Source of the DNA: Caecitellus pseudoparvulus
Lineage: Eukaryota; Bigyra: Bicosoecida
Length of the DNA: 45,239 bases
Assembly: GCA_965644315.1 (NCBI GenBank)
Contig: CBFFRQ010000136.1
Location: 1 to 45,239 of the forward strand
Direction of reading: 5' to 3'
Position 1 is the stretch's first letter, and each line of letters opens with the position of its first letter. Positions 44,501-45,239 of the stretch are shown here, in pieces. Both the position numbers and the translations under genes were made by a program. The notes below the pieces were generated by a model. It was not told the origin of the DNA. It worked only from the letters and a program-made list of their open reading frames with translations, and ran no database searches.

Positions 44501-45082
44501 TCCTGCACTATCTCTCGCGCTGCAGCCTCCCAAGCCTGCTCATCCAAGTCCCGCAGTAAACCTCGCAGTGCAGGGCAAGCCAGTGCCAGAGCTGTTGCGG
44601 TTGTTGGGTCGGATCCCTGCGTCAAATGCGAAAAATGAAGTGCGCAACCCTCTCAGAAGCATGCAAGTGTCAGGGCCATCACCCCCAGCACGTACCTGAG
44701 GCAGCTCAGGGGGCAGAAATGGCACAGCAACATCCAGACCAAGTTCATGTAGAGCAGTGTGCAGACCTCCAGGCTCATACACGGCCAGCGTTTTCATCGC
44801 CGTAAGCACAGTGTCAGGCTCAGGCAGCATCGCCGTGCTGCTGAAGCGTGCTGCTCCTACGCCCGGCCACGAGCGCCACGCCCTTGTACAAGACGCGTAC
44901 TCTCGTCGCGGAACACTGCCTGTCATGGCTTCCCAGGCGTGCTCCACAGAGGAGGTGTACTCAACACAAGCAGTGGGCATGAAAGCGCCGCCAGACGAAA
45001 CGCCACCACGCCAAACAATGGCGGCGGCACCTCTGAGTGCCCTGCCAGCCGTAGCTAGAGCTGAGCGAGATGACAGAAGCAT
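41582..45082 (-). CDS. Crinkler/RHS-like P-loop NTPase plus REase-like nuclease, gene 3
   Basis: Exon 1 is taken from the ATG at 45082 (MLLSSRSALATAGRALRG, mitochondrial-presequence-like) to 44696. A 79-nt intron follows, then a long exon from 44616 to the TGA at 41977. In the long exon: Ala-rich coiled coil (about residues 80-100), Walker A GVHGCGKSTTL (about 322), Walker B RLVVVDEVNNLY (about 415), helical region, and VDALLVHRD..VFVEVTSS (about 790-812) with Asp and E-x-T in place. The frame 41989-41582 continues the family C-terminus (WRVHMLYVT aligns with VDLFFVYCT) in another frame; the word GTATGT at the switch suggests an intron, but no acceptor restoring the frame was found. About 1,130 residues in all. 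This is the most intact of the three copies. The target nucleic acid is unknown. Confidence 0.8.
44617..44695 (-). other. Intron (79 nt) in Crinkler/RHS-like gene 3
   Basis: Donor GTACGT after PPELPQ and acceptor TTTGACGCAG before GSDPTT; phase 0; it removes in-frame stops. Confidence 0.75.
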
Positions 45083-45239
45083 GTCTGAGAAAGAATGCAA
45101 AGGCAGTGGAGTCGGGCGCACAGGCGCTCGATGGGAACTTGGAGTCGGTGTGGGCTTGTGCTGACGCCTGTGCCCCAGCACTTCGCAGAACTTGCACAGC
45201 TCTTCGAAGCGCAGGGCTGAGCTTGCCTGCGTCACTTGA

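Noticed and set aside
1397-45239. rRNA and tRNA genes
   Set aside because: I recognised no conserved rRNA segment or tRNA cloverleaf with A and B boxes; a covariance-model scan would be needed to exclude tRNAs.

Overview
This window is the end of a linear nuclear chromosome of a microbial eukaryote. It opens with about 1.4 kb of perfect CCCTAA repeat (TTAGGG-type telomere, C-rich strand reading inward). The interior is GC-rich and gene-dense. Spliceosomal introns of 65-79 nt with GT..AG ends are visible in two genes, and the proteins are of protist type: Crinkler/RHS-like NTPase-nucleases, SPRY plus EF-hand, GCC2/GCC3-like Cys-rich multi-pass membrane proteins, and FN3-like repeats. A marine flagellate or alga (stramenopile, haptophyte or similar) fits, but the sequence alone does not fix the lineage.

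Region 1 (1-7394) is a stack of telomeric insertions. The telomere is followed by element I (about 1397-3542, a split ORF of unknown function), a 48-bp interstitial telomeric tract, element II (3591-7334, an endonuclease-less non-LTR reverse transcriptase), and a second 60-bp tract. Both elements have their 5' end toward the chromosome tip. Both end in the same 11-mer, CAATGCATTGA, exactly 4 nt before the telomeric tract. This is what reverse transcription primed on a telomeric G-overhang would leave.

Region 2 (7395-17690) is decayed subtelomere. It holds a broken small gene, an ankyrin-like gene with 38-residue repeats and one internal TGA, a large Cys-rich multi-pass membrane protein broken by one TAG and one frameshift, and a second 5'-truncated copy of the RT 3' coding end.

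Region 3 (18114-34261) holds the first Crinkler/RHS-like NTPase-nuclease (multi-exon), a broken FN3-like extracellular protein, a DDE-transposase-like gene, an ankyrin-like gene with an internal TAG, a truncated Crinkler/RHS-like gene lacking the NTPase, and a heavily decayed third ankyrin-like gene.

Region 4 (34715-45239) holds a very large WD-like/SPRY/EF-hand/membrane-anchored protein interrupted by a single in-frame TAG, and a third, complete-looking Crinkler/RHS-like gene running to the window edge.

Three themes run through the window: retroelements that appear to use the telomere as landing site and cap; a dispersed family of P-loop NTPase plus restriction-endonuclease-like proteins in the same subtelomere (compare the retrotransposon-hot-spot proteins of trypanosome subtelomeres); and several long ORFs whose frame is kept on both sides of isolated stop codons.
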